Positions 1 to 5,560 are shown, numbered from the stretch's first letter. The stretch is DNA of 11,587 nucleotides from Candidatus Sigynarchaeota archaeon (GCA_030587525.1 JAUQYW010000481.1:1-11587), one strand, 5' to 3'. The notes: generated by a model from the letters alone, not told the origin. Numbers and translations: made by a program.

Positions 1-121
1 CCATTCGTTCGGCCAGCATCGCGTTCCAGATGAACCGCTTGCAACCAAACGTCTTGGCAAGCAATGCAGCCTGATCCGCGGTCGGGTAGAGGCGGATCTT
101 GAACGCCCGGTCGATCTCCAT
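1..121 (-). CDS. tnpB: TnpB/OrfB-type transposase, N-terminal fragment (runs off the window)
   Basis: The minus strand from the ATG at 121 reads 40 codons to the window edge without a stop, beginning MEIDRAFKIRLYPTADQAAL and continuing with KTFGCKRFIWNAML. The pattern 'K.RLYPT..Q...L...FGC.RF.WN' is the typical N-terminal helix-turn-helix segment of IS200/IS605 OrfB (TnpB) proteins, RNA-guided DNA nucleases that accompany IS605/IS1341 elements. The RuvC-like catalytic residues and C-terminal zinc finger lie beyond position 1, so intactness cannot be judged. No TnpA (Y1 transposase) gene is seen on the upstream side, so a TnpB-only (IS1341-like) element is likely. The guide RNA normally overlaps the 3' end of tnpB and would also be outside the window. 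Confidence 0.85.
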   Translation of the reverse strand, partial: MEIDRAFKIRLYPTADQAALLAKTFGCKRFIWNAMLAERM

Positions 122-212
122 TGCTTGTTTCCATCGTGCATAGATTTATAGATGACGGGGGTGTGCTGAATTTCTGGAGATCACCTTGGCGCGACATGTC
201 TTCCTGTCGTAT

Positions 213-232
213 CCACGGCCTGAAGGCCGTGG
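213..232. repeat. Perfect 8-bp stem-loop at the element end
   Basis: CCACGGCC, a TGAA loop, then GGCCGTGG. This is a perfect palindromic stem with a tetraloop. Its GC-rich arms and its place upstream of tnpB match the subterminal hairpins recognised by the Y1 transposase in IS200/IS605 elements. Nothing with a T-tract follows on either strand, which argues against a terminator. Confidence 0.7.
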
Positions 233-274
233 TCTTTGTGGGATTCCGTGATAAAAATACGTCGTTGGAGCTAC

Positions 275-373
275 ATGCGGAAAAAAGCAAAGGTGTGCAA
301 AATCTGCACGAAGCGTGCCATGTTACCAGGCAAGCATGCACTATTTGACTTCCCGTTCGAAATCGATCGATAG
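275..373 (+). CDS. Possible 32-residue CxxC mini-protein or gene fragment
   Basis: The ATG at 275 is preceded by TTGGAG (265-270), a plausible though closely spaced Shine-Dalgarno. The frame reads MRKKAKVCKICTKRAM and continues with LPGKHALFDFPFEIDR to a TAG at 371-373. A basic start with a Cys-x2-Cys pair looks like the first half of a treble-clef or zinc-ribbon protein, but no second Cys pair follows, so it may be a truncated remnant next to the mobile element. It overlaps the 3' end of the convergent gene at 341-721. The evidence is weak and it could be chance. Confidence 0.2.
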   Translation: MRKKAKVCKICTKRAMLPGKHALFDFPFEIDR

Positions 374-721
374 ATCGTTGCGCGCGGCGATTTCAAGCTT
401 GAACGAGTGCATGCCCTTCGAGAGTTTTTCTCCCTTGCAGCGGAATTCGATGACCGCACCCACGGGAACTGTAATCCCGATTATAACGTTGGTATTGTCG
501 TGGGTAGCCTCCTTGCCATCATAGAACAAGGAGAGTTTCTTGTTATCAAGCACTTTACCGTCGACCGTTACCTTGAAGAGCTCAAGTAAATTTTTCGGTA
601 CCTCGTCGACGGTCAAGGGACTTATCACGTTTTTAATGGTAATCGCCCATCCAAAGCTCGTATTTTTTACCGCGTCGGCTTCGATCATTCGTTTCAATAT
701 GTATTTTGGGATAGCAGACAT
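341..721 (-). CDS. Small beta-rich protein of unknown function (126 aa)
   Basis: I do not recognise a named family with certainty. I chose the ATG at 721; a GTG three codons upstream (730) is the alternative. The product begins MSAIPKYILKRM and alternates short hydrophobic strands with turns: 'GWAITIKNVISPL' near 24-36, 'FKVTVDGKVL' near 49-58, and 'GITVPVGAVIEFRCKG' near 82-97, ending in a 'KGMHSFKLEIAARN' strand. It has no signal peptide or membrane segment, and one Cys. The shape resembles short archaeal beta-sandwich proteins starting '..PKYILKR', and the small beta-domain called the C-glycoside deglycosidase beta subunit (DUF6379-like); this is an impression only. A TATA box at 782-793 fits a start near 762 and a leader of about 40 nt. 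It is divergent from the gene at 900. Confidence 0.75.
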   Translation of the reverse strand: MSAIPKYILKRMIEADAVKNTSFGWAITIKNVISPLTVDEVPKNLLELFKVTVDGKVLDNKKLSLFYDGKEATHDNTNVIIGITVPVGAVIEFRCKGEKLSKGMHSFKLEIAARNDLSIDFEREVK

Positions 722-781
722 TAGCTTCACGATTTCTTGATTGGGATGCGCACCACGAAAGATCGCTAGTTGTTCGACGGG

Positions 782-793
782 CTTTATATATTT
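782..793 (-). promoter_or_regulatory. TATA-box promoter for the gene at 341-721
   Basis: On the minus strand this reads AAATATATAAAG, a good archaeal TATA box. Transcription would begin about 25 nt downstream, near 762, leaving some 40 nt of leader before the ATG at 721. Confidence 0.55.
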
Positions 794-823
794 CGAGGTG
801 CCTTGAGATTACATCTGGTCGAG

Positions 824-833
824 ATTATAAAAC
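824..833 (+). promoter_or_regulatory. TATA-box promoter for the gene at 900-1454
   Basis: ATTATAAAAC on the plus strand is an archaeal TATA-like element. The expected start is near 853, giving a leader of about 45 nt without a recognisable Shine-Dalgarno. It lies about 40 bp from the opposing TATA box, so the two genes share a compact divergent promoter region. Confidence 0.5.
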
Positions 834-899
834 TCTAAGGGACAAAAACGAAGTATTCTAAATCGTTACTATCTTCGGTTCACCTCCGAGAAGACCCCT

Positions 900-1454
900 A
901 TGAACGCCCAAGACGACCCGCTGCGCCCAATCCACGCCCGGAGCATCATCCACGTTTCCATTCACGGCAATGATATCCTCGATTTCGCCCAAGAAATCAC
1001 ATATGATTACGTGGACACGTCGAACGGTGCGTATTTCGACAAGGTCGTGCACGATGCCGAATTCTTGCGTCAAGAAATCGCCACGGTCGAAAAAAACATG
1101 CAATCATCCCTCGACGAAGAGATAAATCTCGTGAACGGGGCGCGCGTGTACCCGCGCATCTTGAACACCGCCGTGGATTTTAAGACAGAACCTCGGTATC
1201 CCTACTACACGTGGCTGATCGCCTGGAATGGTAGCACTTCAATTTCTGGCAAGCAAGTGTACGAGGTGAAAACGGAACCCGCGGCACTCGAATACAGCGC
1301 AAAAAGCACCTACATCTTGCCGTCCAACGCGAGGATCGTCGAGGTGGATTCTTCATTGGCCTACGAGAACGTCCTCAAGAACATCATCGTGTTTCGCGGG
1401 TCCAGGGGTGACATGGTGCAAGAAATCGAACGTATCGCGTGGATCGTGGAATGA
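900..1454 (+). CDS. Hypothetical soluble protein (184 aa)
   Basis: I do not recognise this family. The ATG at 900 is the first in frame and lies about 70 bp after a TATA box. The predicted protein has no cysteine, no signal peptide and no membrane segment. Residues 13-50 look strand-rich with 'DFAQEITYDYVDTSNGAYFD'. Residues 45-80 are likely helical and acidic ('FDKVVHDAEFLRQEIATVEK'). The second half (82-184) is again strand-rich, with 'YPYYTWLIAWNGS' (100-112), 'YILPSNARIVEVDSS' (138-152) and 'IIVFRGSRGDMVQEI' (162-176). Third codon positions favour C and G as in the neighbouring genes, which supports real coding. The function is unknown, and the context (Spt5 downstream, about 200 bp away, same strand) is not informative. 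Confidence 0.75.
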   Translation: MNAQDDPLRPIHARSIIHVSIHGNDILDFAQEITYDYVDTSNGAYFDKVVHDAEFLRQEIATVEKNMQSSLDEEINLVNGARVYPRILNTAVDFKTEPRYPYYTWLIAWNGSTSISGKQVYEVKTEPAALEYSAKSTYILPSNARIVEVDSSLAYENVLKNIIVFRGSRGDMVQEIERIAWIVE

Positions 1455-1495
1455 TGTTCGTCACGCCGGGAGCCCCGATAGGTTTAACAATGCGC

Positions 1496-1506
1496 GTTTA
1501 TATATC
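1496..1506 (+). promoter_or_regulatory. Candidate TATA box ahead of spt5
   Basis: GTTTATATATC fits an archaeal TATA box and predicts a start near 1530, with a leader of about 120 nt. A second AT-rich candidate (GAAAATAAAATC, about 1563-1574) would give a shorter leader of about 60 nt. The sequence does not decide between them. Confidence 0.4.
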
Positions 1507-1640
1507 TACATGATAGTAATACTCATTTTCTGGTAGTTCGCCGTATCGGTAACGAGCACTATTGGAAAATAAAATCACGCGATCCATCATATTCACGATA
1601 AAATCAACGATACGACCTGCCAAAAACAAGATATACTCAC

Positions 1641-1645
1641 GAGGT
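1641..1645 (+). promoter_or_regulatory. Shine-Dalgarno of spt5
   Basis: GAGGT sits 8 nt before the ATG at 1654, a normal spacing. It fixes the start codon and sets this gene apart from the mostly SD-less genes around it. Confidence 0.65.
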
Positions 1646-1653
1646 AATCGTCC

Positions 1654-2517
1654 ATGAAATTAGAAGACATCAAGCGTACCATGCAAGTATTTGCTGTCAA
1701 GACATCCATTGCGCACGAGAAAGGTGTTGCTGATATGATTTTCAGCAAATTGGCTCAACGGAACCCGAGACCCGACATTAAGAGCATCCTGGTGATCGAC
1801 CAGCTCCGGGGCTATGTGTTTCTCGAGGCCGCGCACCAGCGCGAGGTTATGCTGAGCATCAGCGAGATCCGGCATGTCAAGGGAAAGGTTGGCCAGATCA
1901 AGCTTGAAGAGCTCGATCACTTCCTGAAGCCAGAGCCTCTCACCGAGACCCTCGAAATCGGAGACAAGGTCGAGATCATCGCGGGCCTCTTCGCAGGCGA
2001 GAAGGCCTTCGTGTCTCGCATCGATGAATCCAAGGATGAGGTCACGTTATCCCTCGTCGGATCCGACAACCCGATTCCTATCAAGGTACATGCCGATTAT
2101 TTGAAAGTCATCGAAAAAGGTGTCGGGCCGGTGGTGCCAGCAGCCGCTGGCGAGCCGGCAGTGGTCGGTCGCGGTATCAAGGAATACACGTTCGGGCAAG
2201 CTGCAGAGCAGAAGACGAAGGAAGGCATGGAAACCTTTGCCGATGACTTCGAGAAGGAAGGCGAACCAGCCAAGGAAAAAACGCCTGAAGTCGTCGTGGT
2301 CACCGGTCGCAGGCAAAAGGTCGTCGGTGAGCTCATCGATCTCAACGTGGACGAGGATGAAGACCTCGATGATATCAAAACCGAGGAATTCGTCGAAGAA
2401 CCCGCTGAACCAGAAGATGCAGATGCTGACAAGGCAAAGACAGCAAAAACAGAACCAGCCGGCAAGGAGAAGAAAGCTGGCGAGGAGACCGGCGAGGAAG
2501 AGGACGAGAATTGGTAA
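1654..2517 (+). CDS. spt5: Transcription elongation factor Spt5 (NusG family) with long acidic C-terminal tail
   Basis: Spt5 binds the RNA polymerase clamp, usually with Spt4, and closes the cleft to make elongation processive. The NGN domain spans about residues 8-92: 'MQVFAVKTSIAHEKGVADMI', then 'SILVIDQLRGYVFLEAA' and 'IRHVKGKVGQIKLEEL'. A KOW domain covers about 102-154, with 'IGDKVEIIAGLFAGEKAFVSRID' and the closing 'IPIKVHADYLKVIEK'. Both match archaeal Spt5 well. Archaeal Spt5 proteins are usually about 150 residues; this one has 287. The extra 130 residues are low-complexity, rich in Glu, Asp, Lys, Pro and Ala, with an acidic patch at 232-240 (VDEDEDLDD) and an end at EEEDENW. The usual SecE and ribosomal protein L11 neighbours are absent. 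A T-rich stretch follows the stop. Confidence 0.93.
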   Translation: MKLEDIKRTMQVFAVKTSIAHEKGVADMIFSKLAQRNPRPDIKSILVIDQLRGYVFLEAAHQREVMLSISEIRHVKGKVGQIKLEELDHFLKPEPLTETLEIGDKVEIIAGLFAGEKAFVSRIDESKDEVTLSLVGSDNPIPIKVHADYLKVIEKGVGPVVPAAAGEPAVVGRGIKEYTFGQAAEQKTKEGMETFADDFEKEGEPAKEKTPEVVVVTGRRQKVVGELIDLNVDEDEDLDDIKTEEFVEEPAEPEDADADKAKTAKTEPAGKEKKAGEETGEEEDENW

Positions 2518-2540
2518 AATCTTGTTCTTCCACGATCAAT

Positions 2541-2562
2541 AATTTTTTTACCCCCTCTTTTT
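2541..2562 (+). terminator. T-rich archaeal terminator after spt5
   Basis: AATTTTTTTACCCCCTCTTT followed by TT, about 25-45 bp after the Spt5 stop. Runs of T alone can end archaeal transcription. It may partly or wholly separate spt5 from the next gene, which starts 76 bp after the stop on the same strand. Confidence 0.45.
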
Positions 2563-2593
2563 AGAAGAACCAATAATGCAAAATGTGGTATAA

Positions 2594-3667
2594 ATGACGG
2601 AAATTGAGGATCTAGCAACCGAAATTGCTACTTTTAAACACAATTGGAAAACCAACAACGAGACCCACGGCCTCGACGAGCCATTTCCAGACTATGTCGT
2701 CGACATTGCCGGCAGGATAAAACATTTTATGGTTCCCGAGAACCGGAAATACCAAGGAGCCCTCGGCAACGCCAAGGGCATGCTCGAAGCGGTGTGCGAG
2801 TATTCGAAGGTAACGGAAATCACCGATTCCGCGAAGTACTTCGACAATATCAACGTGATCTTTGACTTTCTCTTGAAAGTGCGGCTAACGAGTCAGGTCC
2901 CGCTGAATACCGTGTATTTCATCATGCAGAAGCTCAAGAAGCTCAATCCTCCCAGCATGGACGTCGATAGTTTGAAAAAAGCGCTAGAGGAGGAGTGCGA
3001 CTTTCACCTGCGTAATTATTCCGTGGCGCGGGACAAGATCGCCCATCACATGTGCGCCAGGATCATCGACCGGTGCGAAGAATACGAGCAAAAAAACATC
3101 ACGATCGGCACCCATTGCCATTCCGGAGCCGTTATCAAGGCATTGGTCAACGCGAAAGATTACATCAACCGCGTTATCGTGACGAAAACGGAACCAGAGC
3201 AGCAAGGTGTCATCACGGCGAAAGAGTTATGCGAGGCCGGGATCAAGGTGAAATTCATCGCCTTGGAACAATACGGCGTCGAATTCCGGCGCGTGAACAT
3301 GTTTCTCTTCGGCATAGATGCCGTGAGCGTTGAAGGTATCGTCTTGAACAAATCCGGCACGCGCATGATCGCGACCCTCGCCCACACGAAGGAATTGCCC
3401 GTTTATTTCCTTGGTGAGACGTACAAATATGCGCGGGAAACGCTGTATGGCGGCCTCGTCCATTCCGAGCGGCGGGACGTGACGAATCATCTCTTGTTTA
3501 ACCATCTCGGCATCGATTTGCACAAGTACCTGAACGCGGGCTTGCTCGATGCGACCTTCACGGCGTTCGACACGACCAAGCCGGAGTTTTACAACTCTAT
3601 CGTGTCGGAGCAAGGTTTCATGCCCATGCCCGACGCGTTCGAGAGGGAATGGAAGGAGTACTTGTAA
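2594..3667 (+). CDS. eIF2B alpha/beta/delta family protein, likely ribose-1,5-bisphosphate isomerase-like
   Basis: This 357-residue protein has the two-part fold of the eIF2B/IF-2B family: a helical N-terminus (about 1-150) and a Rossmann-like catalytic half (about 165-330). Family signatures are 'IGTHCHSGAV' (171-180), 'TEPEQQGVITAKELCEAGI' (199-217), 'FGIDAVSVEGIVLNKSGT' (239-256) and 'YFLGETYKYA' (271-280). In archaeal ribose-1,5-bisphosphate isomerase (AMP phosphorylase/RuBisCO route) a Cys and an Asp do catalysis; C175 and D242 sit in the equivalent motifs at nearly the same spacing, so an enzyme is more likely than a translation factor. It is somewhat longer than the usual ~320 residues. 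The ATG at 2594 has no clear Shine-Dalgarno. Methylthioribose-1-phosphate isomerase or an eIF2B-like regulator are alternatives. No AMP phosphorylase or RuBisCO gene is in the window. Confidence 0.85.
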   Translation: MTEIEDLATEIATFKHNWKTNNETHGLDEPFPDYVVDIAGRIKHFMVPENRKYQGALGNAKGMLEAVCEYSKVTEITDSAKYFDNINVIFDFLLKVRLTSQVPLNTVYFIMQKLKKLNPPSMDVDSLKKALEEECDFHLRNYSVARDKIAHHMCARIIDRCEEYEQKNITIGTHCHSGAVIKALVNAKDYINRVIVTKTEPEQQGVITAKELCEAGIKVKFIALEQYGVEFRRVNMFLFGIDAVSVEGIVLNKSGTRMIATLAHTKELPVYFLGETYKYARETLYGGLVHSERRDVTNHLLFNHLGIDLHKYLNAGLLDATFTAFDTTKPEFYNSIVSEQGFMPMPDAFEREWKEYL

Positions 3668-3679
3668 TACCGAATTTTC

Positions 3680-3708
3680 TACGTGAAATACACGTATTCC
3701 TTCTTTTA
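3680..3708 (+). terminator. Hairpin plus T-rich tract after the eIF2B-family gene
   Basis: TACGTG, AAATA loop, CACGTA forms a perfect 6-bp stem at 3680-3696, followed by TTCCTTCTTTTA (3697-3708). It starts 13 bp after the stop. The arrangement resembles an intrinsic terminator, though archaea usually rely on the T tract alone. Confidence 0.45.
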
Positions 3709-3992
3709 GGTGGTATTCCAAACGCTCGGCGGGAACGCGATCCACGTGAACGCACGTACAGCCACCTATATCCACCCTAGCGCGGGTGGAATGCCCCGTC
3801 ATCGACCCGGTCGTCGCCGGTTTGGATCTCTGGAGCACGGACATTCACTCCCGTTGAATTGCAGCGTGGTCTTTGCCCGCCAATCTGGTCACTCATCCGA
3901 CCGGAGTCTATCGTGTCCAGATCGCATCTGTTTTGTTGCTTGAAATATTTTGCCGGTTTCGAGCCAACTGCACTTGTATCACTTCCATGTAT

Positions 3993-4124
3993 TTATAGTC
4001 CTTTCATCTCGTCAAGCATTTTTAGAATTCTGGTATATCTGGTGTAATCCTCTGCATCGTGGCGTTCATCGACGCGAGGACGTGCAAGATCTTCGGACGG
4101 AGTCATGGACCGCATTTCCGTCAT
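3993..4124 (-). CDS. Possible 43-residue small protein downstream of the LysR gene
   Basis: ATG at 4124, TAA at 3993-3995. The product begins MTEMRSMTPSEDLARPRVDE and ends YTRILKMLDEMKGL. It is highly charged with a probably helical C-terminus, which is more protein-like than random frames. It lies 37 bp downstream of the lysR stop on the same strand and could be co-transcribed. No Shine-Dalgarno is seen and it is short, so chance is a real possibility. Confidence 0.3.
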   Translation of the reverse strand: MTEMRSMTPSEDLARPRVDERHDAEDYTRYTRILKMLDEMKGL

Positions 4125-4161
4125 AGGTGTTGGAACTAGTGATGGATGATCGCGGGGAGGT

Positions 4162-5124
4162 TTATTTTTCAAAAATCGACTGCATCTCGAAGAATTTTTC
4201 GATGCTCTCGCGAAAGATCGCGATATTATCGGTCATTTCACGCTTGTTGTGAACGAGGGAGATGACCCGCGAGGTGGTGTTCTGGATGCCCTCGACATCG
4301 ACTATCTTGACTTGTCCCATGTCCATGTATTTCTTGGCAGGATAAAAACCGACGATCGCGTACATGTTATCGCTTGCCGCGACTGCCGACAAGATGGCTT
4401 GAACGGATTGCAGCTGCATCGTGCGCGGCACGCAATCGGGCACGCAGTCCCTGATTGCCCTCGTGATATCGTCCAGGTACTTTCCCGCCTCGTTTTGCGT
4501 GCCGGATCCGATTTCCCGGTCGATCCTGGTCATGATGGCAAGCTGATCGGGCGAGATCTTGCCCGCTGGTGTCGTTTCAACGTTTTTCGAGACGATCATG
4601 ACGAGTCGTTCCCGGATGAGAGGCACGATCTCGTAATCTGCATCCAGGCTTTCCATGATGCTGCCCACGATGGCGATTTGGCAATCTTTTTCGAGGAGCA
4701 TGTCGATTGCCTTTTTGCTATCGCACATCTCGATGATGAGGCGGATGTTGGGCACGTTGGATGAAAACTCGCTGAAAAACGGCGGTAAAATGAACTCTCC
4801 CGGCGTGGTCGAGACGGCTAGCTTGAGTTTTTCGTGTTCGTCCCGGTAATTTTTCTCGATATCTTGCTTGCACGCCGTGTACCGGTTCAAGATATCGGTC
4901 GCTGCATCCAAGAACATTTTGCCGGAAGAAGTAAGCGTGAAGAATTTCGATGATCGTGTTATCAGTTTCGAGCCCAGTTCATCCTCGAGCTTTTGCAGTA
5001 CTTGTGTGACAGATGATTGTGTCATATCGAGTTTCTTGCCCGCCTTCGAGAAATTCTTCTCCTTGATGAGCGTGACAAACACTTGCAAGTCCAATAAGCG
5101 AACCTTGGAGAACTCCATCATCAT
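4162..5124 (-). CDS. LysR-type transcriptional regulator
   Basis: This is a DNA-binding regulator of about 320 residues. The winged helix-turn-helix is at about 8-68 ('LLDLQVFVTLIKEKNFSKAG', 'MTQSSVTQVLQKLEDELGSKL', 'TLTSSGKMFL'), a classic LysR N-terminus. The effector-binding domain runs from about 98 ('KLKLAVSTTPGEFILPPFF') to the end, with 'CQIAIVGSI' typical of the first lobe. The frame is open up to 5187, but I place the start at the ATG triplet 5124-5116: the TATA-like element at 5156-5165 lies downstream of the 5187 start and predicts transcription from about 5134, and the conserved domain begins just after the three Met codons. The transcript would be nearly leaderless. The effector and target are unknown; the divergent CitG-like gene and the small Cys/His gene are candidates. 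A palindrome at 5131-5145 may mediate autoregulation. Confidence 0.9.
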   Translation of the reverse strand: MMMEFSKVRLLDLQVFVTLIKEKNFSKAGKKLDMTQSSVTQVLQKLEDELGSKLITRSSKFFTLTSSGKMFLDAATDILNRYTACKQDIEKNYRDEHEKLKLAVSTTPGEFILPPFFSEFSSNVPNIRLIIEMCDSKKAIDMLLEKDCQIAIVGSIMESLDADYEIVPLIRERLVMIVSKNVETTPAGKISPDQLAIMTRIDREIGSGTQNEAGKYLDDITRAIRDCVPDCVPRTMQLQSVQAILSAVAASDNMYAIVGFYPAKKYMDMGQVKIVDVEGIQNTTSRVISLVHNKREMTDNIAIFRESIEKFFEMQSIFEK

Positions 5125-5130
5125 CGAAGT

Positions 5131-5145
5131 ATTAAAAATTTTAAT
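5131..5145. promoter_or_regulatory. Palindromic candidate LysR operator (T-N11-A)
   Basis: ATTAAAA-A-TTTTAAT is a perfect 7+1+7 inverted repeat and contains the T-N11-A pattern (T5132, A5144) typical of LysR-type binding sites. It lies across the predicted transcription start of the LysR gene, 7 bp ahead of its first Met codon, a position suited to autorepression. AT-rich palindromes arise by chance in promoters, so this is suggestive only. Confidence 0.4.
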
Positions 5146-5155
5146 GGCATTAAAT

Positions 5156-5165
5156 AGTTTTATAC
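5156..5165 (-). promoter_or_regulatory. TATA-box promoter of the LysR gene
   Basis: On the minus strand this reads GTATAAAACT, a good archaeal TATA box. A start about 25 nt downstream (near 5134) gives a very short leader to the ATG at 5124. The element lies inside the longest open frame, which argues against the upstream start at 5187. Confidence 0.55.
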
Positions 5166-5180
5166 ATGATTCGACAACGG

Positions 5181-5198
5181 CGACCAAGCACGTGGTCG
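5181..5198 (-). terminator. Hairpin after the small Cys/His gene
   Basis: CGACCA-AGCACG-TGGTCG is a perfect 6-bp stem with a 6-nt loop, starting 2 bp beyond the stop codon at 5201-5203 on the minus strand and ending about 15 bp before the lysR TATA box. No T tract follows directly, so it may be a weak terminator, an operator half, or chance. Confidence 0.3.
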
Positions 5199-5200
5199 TG

Positions 5201-5446
5201 CTATTTCCGCGAGACGATGATCGCCGTGGAGACTTGCGTGCTGCGAACCTTCATATTCGCATCAATGAACAATGTTAGTGCATGCCTGTTCGGTTTTTCC
5301 CCGTGAAGAAGGGTCACGCATACCATAGATCCATTGGTTTGCGTTAATTTCGATGCTTCAAGCTGGAGAAGGTTGTGGAGGAAGATCTTCTTGTCGCACG
5401 CCGGGCAGATTGCTAGGAGCCGGTTCCCATCATGATTGCAGCTCAT
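5201..5446 (-). CDS. Small Cys/His protein, probably zinc-binding (81 aa)
   Basis: I cannot name the family. The protein begins MSCNHDGNRLLAICPACDKK. C3, H5, C14 and C17 could form one zinc site (C-x-H ... C-x2-C). The second half has 'LLHGEKPNRHALTLFIDANM' and then KVRS, a strand-like stretch with H48 and H55; I have an impression of similar short Asgard proteins ending in 'HALxLxIDANxxVR'. The ATG at 5446 lies about 25 bp downstream of a minus-strand TATA box (5469-5477), so the message would be essentially leaderless, which strongly supports this start. The gene precedes lysR on the same strand but lysR has its own promoter. It is divergent from the CitG-like gene. Confidence 0.7.
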   Translation of the reverse strand: MSCNHDGNRLLAICPACDKKIFLHNLLQLEASKLTQTNGSMVCVTLLHGEKPNRHALTLFIDANMKVRSTQVSTAIIVSRK

Positions 5447-5468
5447 GCAGATCGAGCGGGAACCGTGA

Positions 5469-5477
5469 TTTTATAAG
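5469..5477. promoter_or_regulatory. TATA element in the divergent promoter between the Cys/His gene and the CitG-like gene
   Basis: TTTTATAAG on plus, CTTATAAAA on minus. Read on the minus strand it places transcription at about 5448, right at the ATG at 5446. Read on the plus strand it predicts a start near 5500 and a leader of about 70 nt for the CitG-like gene; a second AT-rich motif (GTATATG, about 5480-5486) may instead serve that direction. Confidence 0.5.
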
Positions 5478-5538
5478 AGGTATATGTCGCGGATCCTCCC
5501 ACGGGCATACCGGAGAAAAATCGCGCGTGCGAACATTT

Positions 5539-5560
5539 GATAGAGGGCGGTCCTCTGATC
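5539..5560 (+). repeat. Stem-loop in the leader of the CitG-like gene
   Basis: AGAGG-GCGGT-CCTCT (5542-5556) is a perfect 5-bp stem, extended by GAT/ATC outside a bulged G, ending 11 bp before the ATG at 5572. It could affect translation initiation, or be chance. No riboswitch class is recognised. Confidence 0.25.

Larger units (their letters stand above)
1..240 (-). mobile_element. Upstream end of an IS200/IS605 (IS1341-like) element
   Basis: The element contains the partial tnpB and, about 90 bp upstream of its start, a strong hairpin at 213-232 of the kind found at IS200/IS605 ends. These elements have subterminal hairpins and lack terminal inverted repeats. The outer boundary is uncertain. 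I place it shortly after the hairpin, near 235-245, because the next gene's sequence starts by 341 at the latest. The other end is outside the window. Confidence 0.55.
3668..4161. other. Gene-poor stretch with several hairpins
   Basis: There is no convincing gene over nearly 500 bp between two genes that converge on it. After the terminator-like hairpin there are further perfect inverted pairs: TAGGTGG/CCACCTA (3707-3713 with 3762-3768), enclosing ACGTG-AACG-CACGT (3744-3757), and TCCACCC/GGGTGGA (3771-3777 with 3784-3790). The first 130 bp are GC-rich; 3935-4045 is AT-richer. A 43-codon minus-strand ORF (3993-4124) is listed separately. The plus-strand ORFs here have no family resemblance and look spurious. 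Confidence 0.5.

Noticed and set aside
2097..2618. Long minus-strand open frame antisense to the Spt5 tail
   Set aside because: It is a Ser-rich shadow of the Glu/Lys-rich tail codons read backwards, without family resemblance or promoter.
3227..3844. 205-codon minus-strand frame across the 3' half of the eIF2B-family gene
   Set aside because: It is antisense to a clear conserved protein and has the His/Arg/Val-rich composition of a reverse-frame shadow.
3948..3975. GGTTTCGAGCC, reminiscent of a tRNA T-loop
   Set aside because: The flanking bases do not form a 5-bp T stem, and no acceptor, D or anticodon arm can be drawn.
3710..4047. Two plus-strand open frames of 77 and 62 codons after the eIF2B-family gene
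   Set aside because: No Shine-Dalgarno, no domain resemblance and atypical composition; the region is better explained as intergenic.
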